In this document: in pieces, positions 37,407 through 47,998 of the stretch
How the letters are laid out: each line of letters starts with the position of its first letter
Numbering within the stretch: position 1 is the stretch's first letter
Assembly (NCBI RefSeq): GCF_000092065.1
Contig: NC_009370.1
Coordinates: forward strand, 310,001 to 374,000
DNA: 64,000 bases
Source: Ostreococcus lucimarinus CCE9901
Lineage: Eukaryota > Chlorophyta > Mamiellophyceae > Mamiellales > Bathycoccaceae
Direction of reading: 5' to 3'
Position numbers and translations under genes: made by a program
Notes under the pieces: model-generated
Told to the model about the DNA's origin: nothing
The model's input: the letters and a program-made list of their open reading frames with translations, nothing else
The model's database searches: none

Positions 37407-37708
37407 TCAGATCCCAAAATTAGAACCATAACTGTAACATCAACGCGCATCAACGCGCATCAACGCGCTGGATGGAGCGCGCGTCCAAAGTCCAAAATCG
37501 CCGAGCGCGCCGCCGGCGCCTCCGTCTCGTCGATGTCTGCTCGCGCCTCACTGCGCCGCGCGCGGCGTCTCGCGCGAACGCCCACGGCTCGAACGCGCGT
37601 CTAAAACGCTTTCGAGCGCGAGCGACGCCTCCGCGTTCGCGAGCGATCGCCGGCGACGCCCCGAGCGACGATCTCTCGCGGCGGGCGGGGCGTAACACCC
37701 TCTGGACG

Positions 37709-39157
37709 ATGACGAAAGAAACGAGCGCCCACAACGCCGAGCGCGCGCCGTTGGTCGTGAAAACCACCGCGCGCGATGCGGTGGACGTAGAGATTGCCGA
37801 TCGCGCGCGTCACGCGGGCGGTGAAGGCGAAGCAACGCCGACAGCGCGAGGAAAGTGGTCGATCGCGGGCAGAGCGGCGTTGGCGGTGGCGTGCGCGACG
37901 TTCGCGGCGGTGGGCGTCGCGCGCGCGTCCACCGTTCGTCGCGGTGGTGAGGTCGTGACGTTGTTCCCCGAACTAGGTGGGGTTTCGGAGTGGCGCAGGG
38001 ACTTCGTGGCGGGGAAGATTGCGCCGGGGCGGAAGTTTAGCGACACGGTGCCGAGCAAGACGTGCGTGCGACAAACGAGCCGGAATAGATTGGAGGACGT
38101 GGAAAAGTATTACATCGTGAGGGCGATGAATCACGAAAACGAGCTGCATAAGGGTAATAAAACGATCGCGGCGATGCCGACGTACGATCACATAAAGGCG
38201 GAGTCGATGTTCATGACGGGCATGGTGAACAAGAATTCAGAGTCGCCGTACATGTTGCCGTCAAGCGGGTACGAGAAGAGCATCAAGCAGTCCGGAAACT
38301 CGGCGATGATGTATAATTTCGTGCACATTCCCAAGGCTGGGGGGACGTACTTGTGCGAAGTTTTGCAGCAGGTGCAATCTCATTTGGACGCTCGACACGG
38401 GAGCGTCTTTGGAAATTACAACCTGTACCGCGACCCATGGTCCATGAAACCGCTCTTAGACGCCACGTCGCGCAATGTTTGGCAAACCACGCATCTCATG
38501 AAAAGTAAGCTCAAGGCGTTTACCGACGAAAATCTGGCGAGAGGCTACGCCAAGGGCCAGCGGATGATGTCGAAGGGGTCGTATAATATGGGCTTGTGCT
38601 CAACCACGGAGGCGCCGTGCATGTACCTCACCGTTTTACGAAATCCCTTTCAGCGCTTTATGAGTCACTACAAGTATTCTTGCCTCGAAGGCGCGGAGAA
38701 CCGAGCGATGTGGATGCCGGCTTGGAAAAAGCAAGGCTCGTGTCCACTCAACCCATTGGAATGGTTTTACTTCACGCAAGGCGACGATTGGACGCATCTG
38801 ATCGCCCCGGGGGCGTTCCCGCGTGACTCCCAGTGTCACATCGACGCCGCGAAGAATAATTTAATGAGTGGTTGCATGCGATACTTGATCACGGAGAACT
38901 TGCACGACGGATTAGCCAAGCTTAAGAATAAGCTTCCAGATTTCGCGACGTTGGATCTCAACGCCGTCAAGTCGCTCTTCAAGAATGACAGCGCTGGTCG
39001 ATTAACGCCGGCGCTGCAAGCGAGGTTGAAGCGGTACGAGGAAGATAAGAACATGATGCACCAGATCAAACAAGGACTGTGGCATCAAACGAAAATTTAC
39101 AACTTTGCCGTAGAGAACTACGAAAAGTCGTGGGACAGAGACATTCAGACGTGCTGA
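37709..39157 (+). CDS. Golgi carbohydrate sulfotransferase, copy 2 (tandem paralogue)
   Basis: 482 aa from ATG 37709; the frame is open from 37472 but the added part is Arg-rich and overlaps the promoter gap. It has the same plan as its upstream neighbour: a tail with DVEIA, an anchor helix (RAALAVACATFAAVGVARA), NFVHIPKAGGTYLCEV (5'-PSB), YLTVLRNPFQRFMSHYKYSC (3'-PB) and shared cysteines (GSCPLNP, SGCMRYLI). The two copies differ strongly outside the motifs, so the duplication is old and the acceptors may differ. The 302-bp gap between the copies (37407-37708) contains a thrice-repeated CATCAACGCG stretch at about 37438-37467 and no gene. TGTAA starts 21 nt after the stop. Confidence 0.85.
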   Translation: MTKETSAHNAERAPLVVKTTARDAVDVEIADRARHAGGEGEATPTARGKWSIAGRAALAVACATFAAVGVARASTVRRGGEVVTLFPELGGVSEWRRDFVAGKIAPGRKFSDTVPSKTCVRQTSRNRLEDVEKYYIVRAMNHENELHKGNKTIAAMPTYDHIKAESMFMTGMVNKNSESPYMLPSSGYEKSIKQSGNSAMMYNFVHIPKAGGTYLCEVLQQVQSHLDARHGSVFGNYNLYRDPWSMKPLLDATSRNVWQTTHLMKSKLKAFTDENLARGYAKGQRMMSKGSYNMGLCSTTEAPCMYLTVLRNPFQRFMSHYKYSCLEGAENRAMWMPAWKKQGSCPLNPLEWFYFTQGDDWTHLIAPGAFPRDSQCHIDAAKNNLMSGCMRYLITENLHDGLAKLKNKLPDFATLDLNAVKSLFKNDSAGRLTPALQARLKRYEEDKNMMHQIKQGLWHQTKIYNFAVENYEKSWDRDIQTC

Positions 39158-39227
39158 GACCAATCGAGAAAATCTGTTGTAATATGCAAAACGCTAATTA
39201 GTGGTGCTAACCCGCTGAGATGCTCGC

Positions 39228-40391
39228 CTAGACCGCAGCCGAGCCGATGCCGCCCGTTGTGGCGGCGGCGATCCCCTCCCGATACGCCTCGGCGCGCGCC
39301 TGCTCGAGCGTGTGCCCGCCGCTGCGGAACGAGCTGTACACCCAGCGAATAGCCAAGACGGACAAGACGGAGTCCGCCGCGAACAGCAGCATGACGATGG
39401 TGTGCATGACGCCAATGGTCTTGTTGCCTTGCAGCGCTTCGTTGAGATTCAATATTCCGCACAGCGACCATTTCTGCGCGCCGAACATGTTCGGCGGCGC
39501 CAGGGTGGCGAAGAAGACGAATCCGATGTGCACCATGAACATCAAGAAGAACCAAAGGAACCCGAACGCGCGGTCGGTTTTGCACGAATTATAAACTCGT
39601 CTGTACCACAACATGTAGGCACCGGGGATGCCACACACCATGTATATGAACGCCATGAGAAACGCCGCGAAGTCCATGTGCAAGAACATGCGCGCCATGG
39701 CCACGAAAAAGTTGCTCACGAGGGCGAGCGCGAAGACGCAGTACACCGTGTAACAGAACTTCACGCACGATCGGTGCTGCGGATGAATCTCGTCGGAGAT
39801 GTTGTGGTACGTGAACGCCCAGAACGAGAACGGCCAGTTCGGCGTCTTCCCTCCCCCTCCGCTTCGCGCCGACCGCTCGCGAACCTCCAAGTCGCGCTCT
39901 CGCCGTAAAATTTCCGCCTCGCGACGCTCGAGGTCGCGTCGCGCCGCCGTCAACGTCGCCGCCGACGCGCCACCGCCGCCCGCGCTCGTCCCCATCGCGC
40001 CTTGCGTCCCCCCCACCGCGGACGCGGACGAAGACCCGCCGCCGAACGCGCCCTTAAACGCGCTCGTCGCCGATCGAAACGCCGACCGCCCGCCCTCCGC
40101 GGCCGCCTCCACCCCTCCCGTCGCCCCAGCCCCCGCCGCGACGTCGTACGCCCCGAACGTCGAGTGCGGCGCCCCCCCGCTTCCCACCGCTCGCTCGTAC
40201 GCGCTCTCCGGCATCGGCACGTCCGGCAGCGTCTCGCCGACCCCCCCCGCGCCGCCGCCCTCCGTCGTCGTCGACGCCCCCTCGAACGGGTTACTGAACC
40301 CATCCTGCGACTCGTCGCTCGCGCGTCGCGCGCGTCCGCTCTCGAACGGGTTCGACGCCCGCGCGGGCGTCGTCTCGAACGGGTTGCTCAT
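39228..40391 (-). CDS. SCAMP: Secretory carrier membrane protein (SCAMP)
   Basis: 387 aa. The cytosolic N-terminus has four NPF motifs (at residues 3-5 and repeats before residue 40), which bind EH-domain endocytic proteins. A basic coiled coil (RRDLERREAEILRRERDLEVRE) follows. The SCAMP core starts with NWPFSFWAFTYHNISDEIH and carries four transmembrane segments with the conserved GIPGAYMLWYRRVYN loop. A cytosolic C-terminus follows. Family role: vesicle trafficking between trans-Golgi, endosome and plasma membrane. A long Gly/Ala/Ser linker (residues ~60-155) is an algal extra. It diverges from the SET-domain gene over 232 bp. Confidence 0.94.
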   Translation of the reverse strand: MSNPFETTPARASNPFESGRARRASDESQDGFSNPFEGASTTTEGGGAGGVGETLPDVPMPESAYERAVGSGGAPHSTFGAYDVAAGAGATGGVEAAAEGGRSAFRSATSAFKGAFGGGSSSASAVGGTQGAMGTSAGGGGASAATLTAARRDLERREAEILRRERDLEVRERSARSGGGGKTPNWPFSFWAFTYHNISDEIHPQHRSCVKFCYTVYCVFALALVSNFFVAMARMFLHMDFAAFLMAFIYMVCGIPGAYMLWYRRVYNSCKTDRAFGFLWFFLMFMVHIGFVFFATLAPPNMFGAQKWSLCGILNLNEALQGNKTIGVMHTIVMLLFAADSVLSVLAIRWVYSSFRSGGHTLEQARAEAYREGIAAATTGGIGSAAV

Positions 40392-40623
40392 TCGAACGCG
40401 TCGGATCGAATCAAATCTTCAAATCTTCAAATCTTTCGCAAATCTGTGCGCGTTCGCGCCCCTCGCGAAGCGTCGCGACGGATTCGCGCGTAAAGCGTCG
40501 CTCGTGGGCGTCCCGCGTCTCTCCCGCGCGCGAACCCGCGGCGGCGCGCGGCGTCAGCGCGCGAACCGCGTCGCGAAATGCCGAATCCGCAGCGTCACTG
40601 CGCGACGCCGATCGATCGACGAC

Positions 40624-43206
40624 ATGGCGCCGAGCGACGCGCTGACGCGATTGCTCGAAGAAACCCCGCTCACGACGGACGCGTGGGTGCAGTGCGATTC
40701 GTGCGAGACGTGGCGCCGCGTCCCGCGCGTCGTCGCGGACCGGTTGGGGGAAAACACGGCGTGGTTTTGTCATCAGAATTTGGATCAGAAATTCTCGACG
40801 TGCGACGACGCGCAGGAGCTGAGCGACGACGAGATCGATCGGTTGATGCGCGCGCAGGCGCATGCGGCGACGAGCGCGGCGAACGGTGAGGACGCGTGCG
40901 ATGGGGATTCGAACGCGAGGGCGCGCGGGCGCGCGGTGACGAACGAGTGGTACAGGACGACGCGAAACATATTCGCGCACCGAGCGCCGAGGACGCCGTC
41001 GGAGGACGACGCGATGATCTGCGCGTGCGCGCCGGAGAGCGGCGCGGGGTGCGGGAGCGATTGTTTGAATCGATTGGTGCTGAGCGAGTGCGATCCGGCG
41101 CACTGTCCGTGCGGGAGCGCGTGCGGGAATCAGAGGATGAGTCGGGGGGAGAGCAGAGCGACGACGGTGCGACGAACGGGGAAAAAGGGACACGGGTTGT
41201 TCGCCGCGGAGCGCGTCGGCGCGGGGGAGTTCGTGTTGGAGTACTGCGGGGAGGTTTTGCACGAGGAGGCGTACAAGGAACGGAAGCGGCGGTATCAAGA
41301 CGAGGGAAGGAGTCATTATTACTTCATGACGCTGTCGAGCAGCGAAACGATCGACGCGACGATTCGAGGAAACGAGGGGCGGTTTTTAAATCACTCGTGC
41401 GCGCCGAATTGCGAGACGCAAAAGTGGATGGTTCGCGGGGAGCTGTGCATCGGAATATTCGCCACGCGAGACATCGAGGAGGGGGAGGAGCTGACGATCG
41501 ATTACAAGTTTGAGCGCTTCGGTGAGAAACCGTCGCGATGCTACTGCATGGCGGGCGCGTGTTGCGGGTGGATCGGCGGCGCGAAAGCCGCCGAGGCGGC
41601 CAAGGCGTACAACGTCGACGGCGACGACGACGAGGGGCACGAGGACGATCCGGAGCCGATAATGCGCGAACTCGACGAGGCGCTCATCGCGCAAGAAGAA
41701 GCCAAGGGACGAGAACAGATGGCGGACAAGTACGCACCGAAAAAGGTGGCCGTCAAGGCCGAAAACAAGTCTTGGCGACCGCCCGAGGAGGTTCGCGAAA
41801 TCGAGCGACAGCGCAAGGCGACGGAACGAGACGAAAACCGCGCGGCGCGCGCGGCGAGATCGAGCGGTGGCTCCAACGTCCGTCGCGTCAAGATTCCCGC
41901 GGGTTCGTACGCGCAAAAGTGGAGCGCGATGTCCGCCGGGGCGAAGAAGCGGACCGAGGTCGATCTCACCATGGAGGAGTTGCAATCCACGACTGGGGGG
42001 TTGCGTTCGAAGGACGCCGTGTCGCACTGCGTGCAGCTTTTCAACTTGTGCTATCCAGTCGACGCCGACGGTGTGACGCAAATCAACACTCGCGATCTCG
42101 GTTTGATTCTCGAAGCGATTTCGTTGACGAAAAATCCCAGTCTGCAGCAAGAACTCGTCGGCGGCGGCGTCATGTCGTGCTTTCAAAAGTGCATCAACGT
42201 CCTCGGCGGTCCGACTGCGTCCGCGGCGCACGCCGCGCTTCAGCGCAAGATTTTGAAAATCTTGATGGATTTGATGCTTCATTTCAAAGAGTTTGTCATC
42301 ACTCGCATCGGTGAAACGAGAACAGCGGCGGGGACGCTGATGCAAGCCATCGGCGACTTGCGCGTGGCGAACGACACGCCGTTGATGAAGCTGGCGCGAG
42401 ATTTCGAGTACAAGTACATCGGCACCGGCGTCATGGGACCGATGCCCGAACGTCCGCGCGCGCAGCCTCCGCAGCAGCAGCTTCGTCGAAATGACTCGGG
42501 TTCGGGGTCGGGCGCCGGTTGGGGGATGCGATCTCCATCCACCGGTTCTTTGAATCGCTACGGGAGTTCGCCCGCGGGATCGATGTTCAACGGTAGCGCG
42601 CCGCCGCGAAGCGCGATGTCCGGCGGTCGAGGCGGCTTTAACGGTAGCGCGCCGCCAAGAAGCGCCATGTCCAGCGGCGGTATTCGAGGCGGCGGCTACG
42701 GTGGTGGCTACGGTGCGCCGCCGCAGCAGCAATCGAGCCTGTCGCAAGCGATGCGTCCGCAATCGCAAGCGTACCCGCCGCAACAGCGCGACGGCGGTTG
42801 GGGACCTCCGCCCGCCGCCGCTCCGCCGCACTCGTCGTACGACGACGGTCGAGGGATAAAACGCGCGCGCGACGAACCGCTTCGCCAGCCTCAACGACCA
42901 CGCGCCACCGCGAGTAAGCCTTTGCTCACGCAACCGCTCCCGGCGCAATTCGAAGATCCGCGATCAGAGCTCTTCGCCGACGCCGTCACCGCCTTCGTGA
43001 CGATGGAAGTCGAAGACCTCCGCGCGCCGAGCCACCCTTTGCACGATCCACGAGCAAACTACGACCGCCTCACCCAACGCTGGGCGCTCGAGGCGCTGGA
43101 AAACGAGCACGCGCAGTGGAACCAAAGCGACGCCCGGCCGCTCCCGGTGTCGCAAGTCCGCGAGCGCGTCGTCTCGCACGTCAGATCCGCCGCCCGCGCC
43201 TCCTGA
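40624..43206 (+). CDS. CW-SET histone H3K36-type methyltransferase
   Basis: 860 aa from ATG 40624. Order: CW zinc finger (residues ~20-66; WVQCDSCETWRRVP ... WFCHQN ... C), AWS Cys cluster (CACAP, CGSDCLNR, CPCG, CGNQ), SET (~180-300; KGHGLFAAERVGAGEF, RFLNHSCAPNCE, ELTIDYKFE), post-SET (CYCMAGACCG). The set matches plant SDG8/ASHH2 and animal SETD2/ASH1. C-terminal of this is a helical region (~460-600) and a Gln/Pro/Gly-rich tract with a duplicated FNGSAPPRSAMS motif. CW domains read H3K4 methylation, so the enzyme likely couples H3K4me to H3K36 methylation on transcribed genes. Some other member of the AWS-SET group cannot be excluded. Confidence 0.9.
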   Translation: MAPSDALTRLLEETPLTTDAWVQCDSCETWRRVPRVVADRLGENTAWFCHQNLDQKFSTCDDAQELSDDEIDRLMRAQAHAATSAANGEDACDGDSNARARGRAVTNEWYRTTRNIFAHRAPRTPSEDDAMICACAPESGAGCGSDCLNRLVLSECDPAHCPCGSACGNQRMSRGESRATTVRRTGKKGHGLFAAERVGAGEFVLEYCGEVLHEEAYKERKRRYQDEGRSHYYFMTLSSSETIDATIRGNEGRFLNHSCAPNCETQKWMVRGELCIGIFATRDIEEGEELTIDYKFERFGEKPSRCYCMAGACCGWIGGAKAAEAAKAYNVDGDDDEGHEDDPEPIMRELDEALIAQEEAKGREQMADKYAPKKVAVKAENKSWRPPEEVREIERQRKATERDENRAARAARSSGGSNVRRVKIPAGSYAQKWSAMSAGAKKRTEVDLTMEELQSTTGGLRSKDAVSHCVQLFNLCYPVDADGVTQINTRDLGLILEAISLTKNPSLQQELVGGGVMSCFQKCINVLGGPTASAAHAALQRKILKILMDLMLHFKEFVITRIGETRTAAGTLMQAIGDLRVANDTPLMKLARDFEYKYIGTGVMGPMPERPRAQPPQQQLRRNDSGSGSGAGWGMRSPSTGSLNRYGSSPAGSMFNGSAPPRSAMSGGRGGFNGSAPPRSAMSSGGIRGGGYGGGYGAPPQQQSSLSQAMRPQSQAYPPQQRDGGWGPPPAAAPPHSSYDDGRGIKRARDEPLRQPQRPRATASKPLLTQPLPAQFEDPRSELFADAVTAFVTMEVEDLRAPSHPLHDPRANYDRLTQRWALEALENEHAQWNQSDARPLPVSQVRERVVSHVRSAARAS

Positions 43207-43349
43207 TCCCGATCCACGCCGACCGAATCGAAAGAATTGAATTGATGAATAGACTTGAATCGACGACGCGTCCGTCTCGTTCGCGCCCACCGTCCCTCGC
43301 CTCGCGTTCGTCTCGCTCGCCGCGCTCGCCCCACTCGGCGACTCGCGCC

Positions 43350-43931
43350 ATGTCCGCCGCGCCGCGTCGCGCCCCCGATCCTCCCGCGCTTCGCGCGCGC
43401 GCGCGCTCGACGCGACACCGCGACGCTCGATGCCGCGCCGCCGTCGTCCGTCGCACGGGCGAGGACGAACCGACGCAAACGCCCGGCGTCGTCCGTCGCG
43501 CCTTCGCCGTCGACCTCGGCGGTCCGACCCCCGCCGCCGTCGCGCTCGCGTTCCCGGACGCCACCGACGCGGTGTGCTTCGAACTCACGCGCCCGCTCGG
43601 CGTCGTCTTCGAGCAGCGGCTCAGCGGCGCGACGACGGAGATTTTCGTGGACGAGGTCGTGGAGAACGGCGCGGCGGCGAAAGCCGGCGTCGAGCGGGGC
43701 GACGTCTTGCGCCTGTGCACCGCGGTGTTCGAAGTCAGCGCGCCCGTGGACGTCACGACGTGGTTGAATCCACCGGCGAAGCGCAAGGTGAAGGCGTACT
43801 ACGAGTGCGACGCGAAACCGTTCGATTCAGTGATGGACGCGCTGGCGTCGCACGGCGTCCAAATCGACACGCCGAACGGAAAGGAGGACGTCAAATTCGT
43901 GGGGTTGGTGCTTCAACGCGCGCGCGCGTAG
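43350..43931 (+). CDS. Small plastid-targeted PDZ-domain protein
   Basis: 193 aa from ATG 43350 (ATG 43245 also possible). The N-terminal ~45 residues (RARARSTRHRDARCRAAVVRR) look like a transit peptide. The core PLGVVFEQR, EIFVDEVVENGAAAKAGVERGDVLRLCTAVF is a single PDZ domain with the GLGF-like loop PLGV. No protease or other catalytic domain follows. Plant plastids have comparable stand-alone PDZ proteins of unknown job. It is on the same strand as, and 143 bp after, the SET gene. Confidence 0.7.
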   Translation: MSAAPRRAPDPPALRARARSTRHRDARCRAAVVRRTGEDEPTQTPGVVRRAFAVDLGGPTPAAVALAFPDATDAVCFELTRPLGVVFEQRLSGATTEIFVDEVVENGAAAKAGVERGDVLRLCTAVFEVSAPVDVTTWLNPPAKRKVKAYYECDAKPFDSVMDALASHGVQIDTPNGKEDVKFVGLVLQRARA

Positions 43932-44101
43932 CGTCGCCGTGGATTTATTGAGAGTGTGGATGCGTGGACGCGCGAACGTGTGGATCGGATGCGCGCGCGC
44001 GCGAAATTAGAGCGCGATTGTAAACGACGAGCGTCGAACATCGAGGCGAGGCGCCGCGAGCGTCACACGCCGACGCATCCCACGTCCCCTCGAGCGCGCG
44101 C

Positions 44102-46700
44102 ATGCCTCGCGTCATCGAACTCGACGACGATGAAATAATAGATCGTCAATCGAGCGCGGTTTCGGCGTCCACGACGGCGTCCACGCGTCGCGAGACGGTC
44201 GTTTTCGATGAAGATTTCGACGATGAGAGTGACGCCGAACGACCGAACCTTTACGCGATTCTCGGCGTCGACAGCGCGGCGACGACGTCAGAGATCACGC
44301 GCGCGTACAGGTCTATCGCCATTAAACACCATCCCGATCGCCGACGGGGACGAGCGAACCCGACGGGGCAGGATGACGGGGATGAAAAGTTTGTGGAGGC
44401 GCAGGCGGCTTACGAGATTTTAAAAGACGACGCGAAGCGAGAATTTTACGACGCCGGGGGATCGATGGCGGAGATGGTGCGTCGCGCGACGTGATTGTGA
44501 TCATTTTGAGTGACTGACTGATGCGTTTCGGTGCACGTAGGACGTGGACGTGGAGGAGTACGTGGACGCGTTTAGAGCGTTGTTTGAGGAAAGATTCGGC
44601 GGCGAGGACGTCGCGGCGCTGACGAGAGGGATGTCCACGGAGGAGCTCGAGGCGATGCCCCCGTTTCCGTTTCCAAAGTTTTTGTTTCCGAAAGGAACGT
44701 TTCCAGACGGTTTGAGGTTCGACGAGTCGTCGTTCACGGCGCCGCCGAAGGTCAAGGCGTTCGTCGACGAACACGGAGAGGACGCGTTAGCCGCGCTCGC
44801 GAGCGAGTTAGCGGCGAAGGCTGCGAAGAACCGCGGCGCGGGGGGCGAAACACTGACCAGGGGAGGATTGAGCGAGGAAGAAGAGTTGCGCGCGTTCATC
44901 ATGGACGCCATGAAGGATGAGCTTGACGGCTTGCAGTTTCCCGAAGGTGAAGACATGGACGAAGCCATGGCGCGCTTGATGGAGTCGATGCAAGATTTCG
45001 CGGGTGGCATCAATGGTTTAGGACGCGATTACGGCGACATTTCAGACGACGAGGATGGGGAATTCGGCTACGGCTCACCGAGCTACGGCTCGCCGAGCTA
45101 TGGTTCCCCGCGTTTTGGAGGACGGCGTTCGAGTGGCGTCGCGAGCGACGATTCCGAGCGTTCGTACACGCACACGTCTGCATTGGAGGTGCGACGTTGG
45201 TTGGACGCAGCCAAGGCGGGAGATTTGATCACCATGCAAATACTTCATAAAGAACAGCCTTCGTTGGTGCACGAGCGCTCGAGCGGTGTCGGACACACCG
45301 CCGCGCACTGGGCGGCGGCGAAGGGACACGTCGGCGCGTTGACGTGGTTGCTCGACGCGTGCTCGTTTGATCCCAATTTTTCCAACGCATGCGGTGCCAC
45401 GGCGTTACACTCGGCGGCGGCGAATGGTCAGGAAACGTGCGCAGCCCTACTCGTCGCGCGCGGCGCGCGAACAGATAAGGTGGATGAAATTGGCGAGTCG
45501 CCGTGTGATGTCGCCATACGAATGCAGCGAAGCGGCAAACTCATCGACATACTCGGCGGAGACACCGCGAGAACTGGCGTGTTTTGTGGCGTATGCGAAG
45601 AACTGCCGGTCGTACAAGAAGAAGATGAAATCCCAGCCATCGAGCTCGACAAGGATGCACAACGACGTTGGCTCGGCGCAGCCAAGGCGGGAGATTTGGG
45701 TGTCATGCGCACGATTCTCGATGCAGACGAGAACTTACTATACGCGAACGGTGATGGCACAAACTATGGTTTTTCTGGGAACACCGCCATGCACTGGGCT
45801 GCTTCGAAGAACCACGTCGAATGCATTCGTTGGTTGTACGCTCGCGGTATGGATCCGAACGTCATAAACAAGGGCGACAGCACGCCGGCGCACTCAGCGG
45901 CTGGTTCTGGTGCGCTTGAGGCGCTTCGCACTCTTGTGCACGAGTGTGGTGCCGATGTCGATCGCGCAAACGACGTGGACGAGCGACCGATTGATATTGC
46001 GACGCATCGAGGGTACCATGACGTCGTCACTTTGCTGAAAACTGGTGCCGCGCTCGAAACGTTGCGTGAAGAATTTCTTCGCCAAGGTTCGTACACGATC
46101 AAACGCGCCAAAGGTGTCCTGGACTCGTTCGCCGCAAACGATGCCTCGTGTCGTGGACTGGGCGAAAAGTCGGAAATTGTCGCCAAGATTCAGTCGTACG
46201 TGGACGCACTTCCCGTGAGAATTGAACGCAAGTGCGTCGCGCCGAAACCGCAGTTGCGTGGCGCCGTCACCGCGCCCGAACCTGTGGACGAAATCGTCAC
46301 CCGGAAAGCGAGAGATCGCGCGAACGAGCTGCTCGCTGCGCAAGATTTCACGGCCGCCATCGCATCGTACTCTATGGCCATACGACTTGATCGCGCAAAC
46401 GCCGCGCTGTTTTGCGAACGAAGCGCCGCCAACCTCGGCGCGGGCAAGATTGAAGACGCCCTCGCGGATGCCAAAACCGCGGTCAAGCTCGATGCGCGCC
46501 TAGGAATCGCGTACGCAGCACAAGCGGCTGCGCTCAGCGCCGCGAGTCTCCACGCCGAGGCCGTAAAGGTGTGTCGCGCCGGGTTACTTGAAGACGCCGA
46601 GTGCGACGCCTTGCGAACGCAAATCGTCGCGAGCGAGCGCGCCATCGCGGATGATCGCGCGAGGTACGAAAAAATGTGGGGCGACGAAAGAAAGGTTTAG
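44102..46700 (+). CDS. J-domain/ankyrin/TPR co-chaperone
   Basis: 844 aa in two exons, 44102-44476 and 44541-46700. The 64-bp intron at 44477-44540 has donor GTGCGTCG, branch ACTGACTG and acceptor TAG, phase 0; without splicing the J domain ends at a TGA. Order: J domain (residues ~50-122; NLYAILGVD, KHHPDRR with HPD intact), acidic linker with YGSPSYGSPSYGSP repeats, two ankyrin blocks (WLDAAKAGDL ... HTAAHWAAAKGH; WLGAAKAGDL ... NTAMHWAASKNH), then three TPR-like helices pairs (ANELLAAQDFTAAIASYSMAI). HPD means it should stimulate an HSP70; a cytosolic HSP70 ending in EEVD lies 4.2 kb downstream, and TPRs commonly bind EEVD. Confidence 0.87.
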
Positions 46701-46829
46701 GGTAATTCAATTCATCAACTATCCCTCAACTATCCAGTGAGCTATCATCGACTCATCACCGCTCGACCGCCTGCTCCCGCGCCGTTCGCCCGCGTCGCCG
46801 CAGAGCGCGCCAACCCGATCGCCGCCCTC

Positions 46830-47819
46830 ATGCTCACCGACCCGATGACGTCCAAACCGTCGTCTGTGATGCAGTCGCAGACGCAGATGACGAGGATCGC
46901 CATGTGCGTCGTCGGCGTCGTCGGTTCTCTCATCGTCTACGGCATCTTGCAAGAACGGATCATGACGAGACCGTACGGGGTCGAGAGCGAATACTTCAAA
47001 TACAGCGTCTTCTTAGTGCTGAGTAACCGCGTGCTGAGCGCGTCGCTCGCGGCGGCGATCCTGGCGTACACGAAAGGGATGGTGCAACCGGCGGCGCCGA
47101 TTTGGAAGTATGCGGGGGTGAGCGCGAGCAACGTGCTGGCGACGACGTGCCAATACGAAGCGCTGCGATACGTGTCGTTCCCGGTGCAAACGCTCGGAAA
47201 GTGCGCGAAGATGATACCGGTGATGATTTGGGGATATTTCATCAATCAGCGACGGTATACACTGAACGATTACGTCATAGCGTCGTGCGTCACGCTCGGT
47301 TGTACCATTTTCGCGTTGTACGGCGATTTGACGCACAAGCACAGCGCCAAGAGTTCGAACACCAGCGCGAAAGGATTGATGTTAATGTTAGGCTATCTCG
47401 GTTTCGACGGATTCACGAGCACGTTTCAGGATAAGCTGTTCAAAGGATACCAAATGGAGACGTACAATCAAATGTTGTACGTCAACGGAGTCAGCGCGTG
47501 CCTCTCCGTCGCCTGGCTCTTATCCGACGGCGCGATTTGGCAGGCCCTGGAGTTCATCGCCCGTCACCCCGCGGTGTTATCCGATATCATCACTCTGTCA
47601 TTGAGTTCGATGTTCGGTCAGCTCTGCATCCTGTACACCATCAAAGAGTTCGGCGCGTTGCTCTTCGCCGCCATCATGACGACGCGACAGCTACTCAGCA
47701 TTCTTCTCAGCTGCGTGTTATTCCTCCATCCACTGACGTGGCAGCAATGGTGTGGCACCGCCTTAGTTTTCTCCGCGCTCTACGCCCAGGCGTATTTGAA
47801 GAACGCGCAGCCGCGTTAG
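46830..47819 (+). CDS. SLC35B-family transporter, PAPS-transporter-like (SLC35B2/B3)
   Basis: 329 aa from ATG 46830, the first ATG of the open frame. About ten transmembrane helices. Key blocks GILQERIMTRPYG, LVLSNRVL, SNVLATTCQYEALRYVSFPVQTLGKCAKMIPVM, GYLGFDGFTSTFQDKLF and FGALLFAAIMTTRQLLSILLSC match SLC35B2/B3 more than the UDP-galactose carrier SLC35B1. Predicted role: exchange of 3'-phosphoadenosine 5'-phosphosulfate into the Golgi. That is the donor needed by the two sulfotransferases located 7.7-11 kb upstream. UDP-sugar transport cannot be excluded by sequence. Confidence 0.82.
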   Translation: MLTDPMTSKPSSVMQSQTQMTRIAMCVVGVVGSLIVYGILQERIMTRPYGVESEYFKYSVFLVLSNRVLSASLAAAILAYTKGMVQPAAPIWKYAGVSASNVLATTCQYEALRYVSFPVQTLGKCAKMIPVMIWGYFINQRRYTLNDYVIASCVTLGCTIFALYGDLTHKHSAKSSNTSAKGLMLMLGYLGFDGFTSTFQDKLFKGYQMETYNQMLYVNGVSACLSVAWLLSDGAIWQALEFIARHPAVLSDIITLSLSSMFGQLCILYTIKEFGALLFAAIMTTRQLLSILLSCVLFLHPLTWQQWCGTALVFSALYAQAYLKNAQPR

Positions 47820-47998
47820 CCCGTTTCTTTCGCGCGCGCGCGAGCGGCGAGTCACCGATTCAAATCTCCATCCTTCACCGCTTGTCCGAACACCCATATG
47901 TTACATACAATGCTAGTATCAGATTCATACACAATACCGTTTATTCCAACCCATCCAGACCGACCGCGTTATCCGACGACGTCACACGCGCGCGCGTC

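Noticed and set aside
39799-40623. Upstream extension of the SET-gene frame
   Set aside because: It is antisense to SCAMP coding sequence and rich in Pro/Ala; the CW domain starts just after ATG 40624.
46737-46829. GTG start for the SLC35B gene
   Set aside because: Nuclear algal genes start at ATG; the first ATG in frame is 46830 and gives the usual family start.
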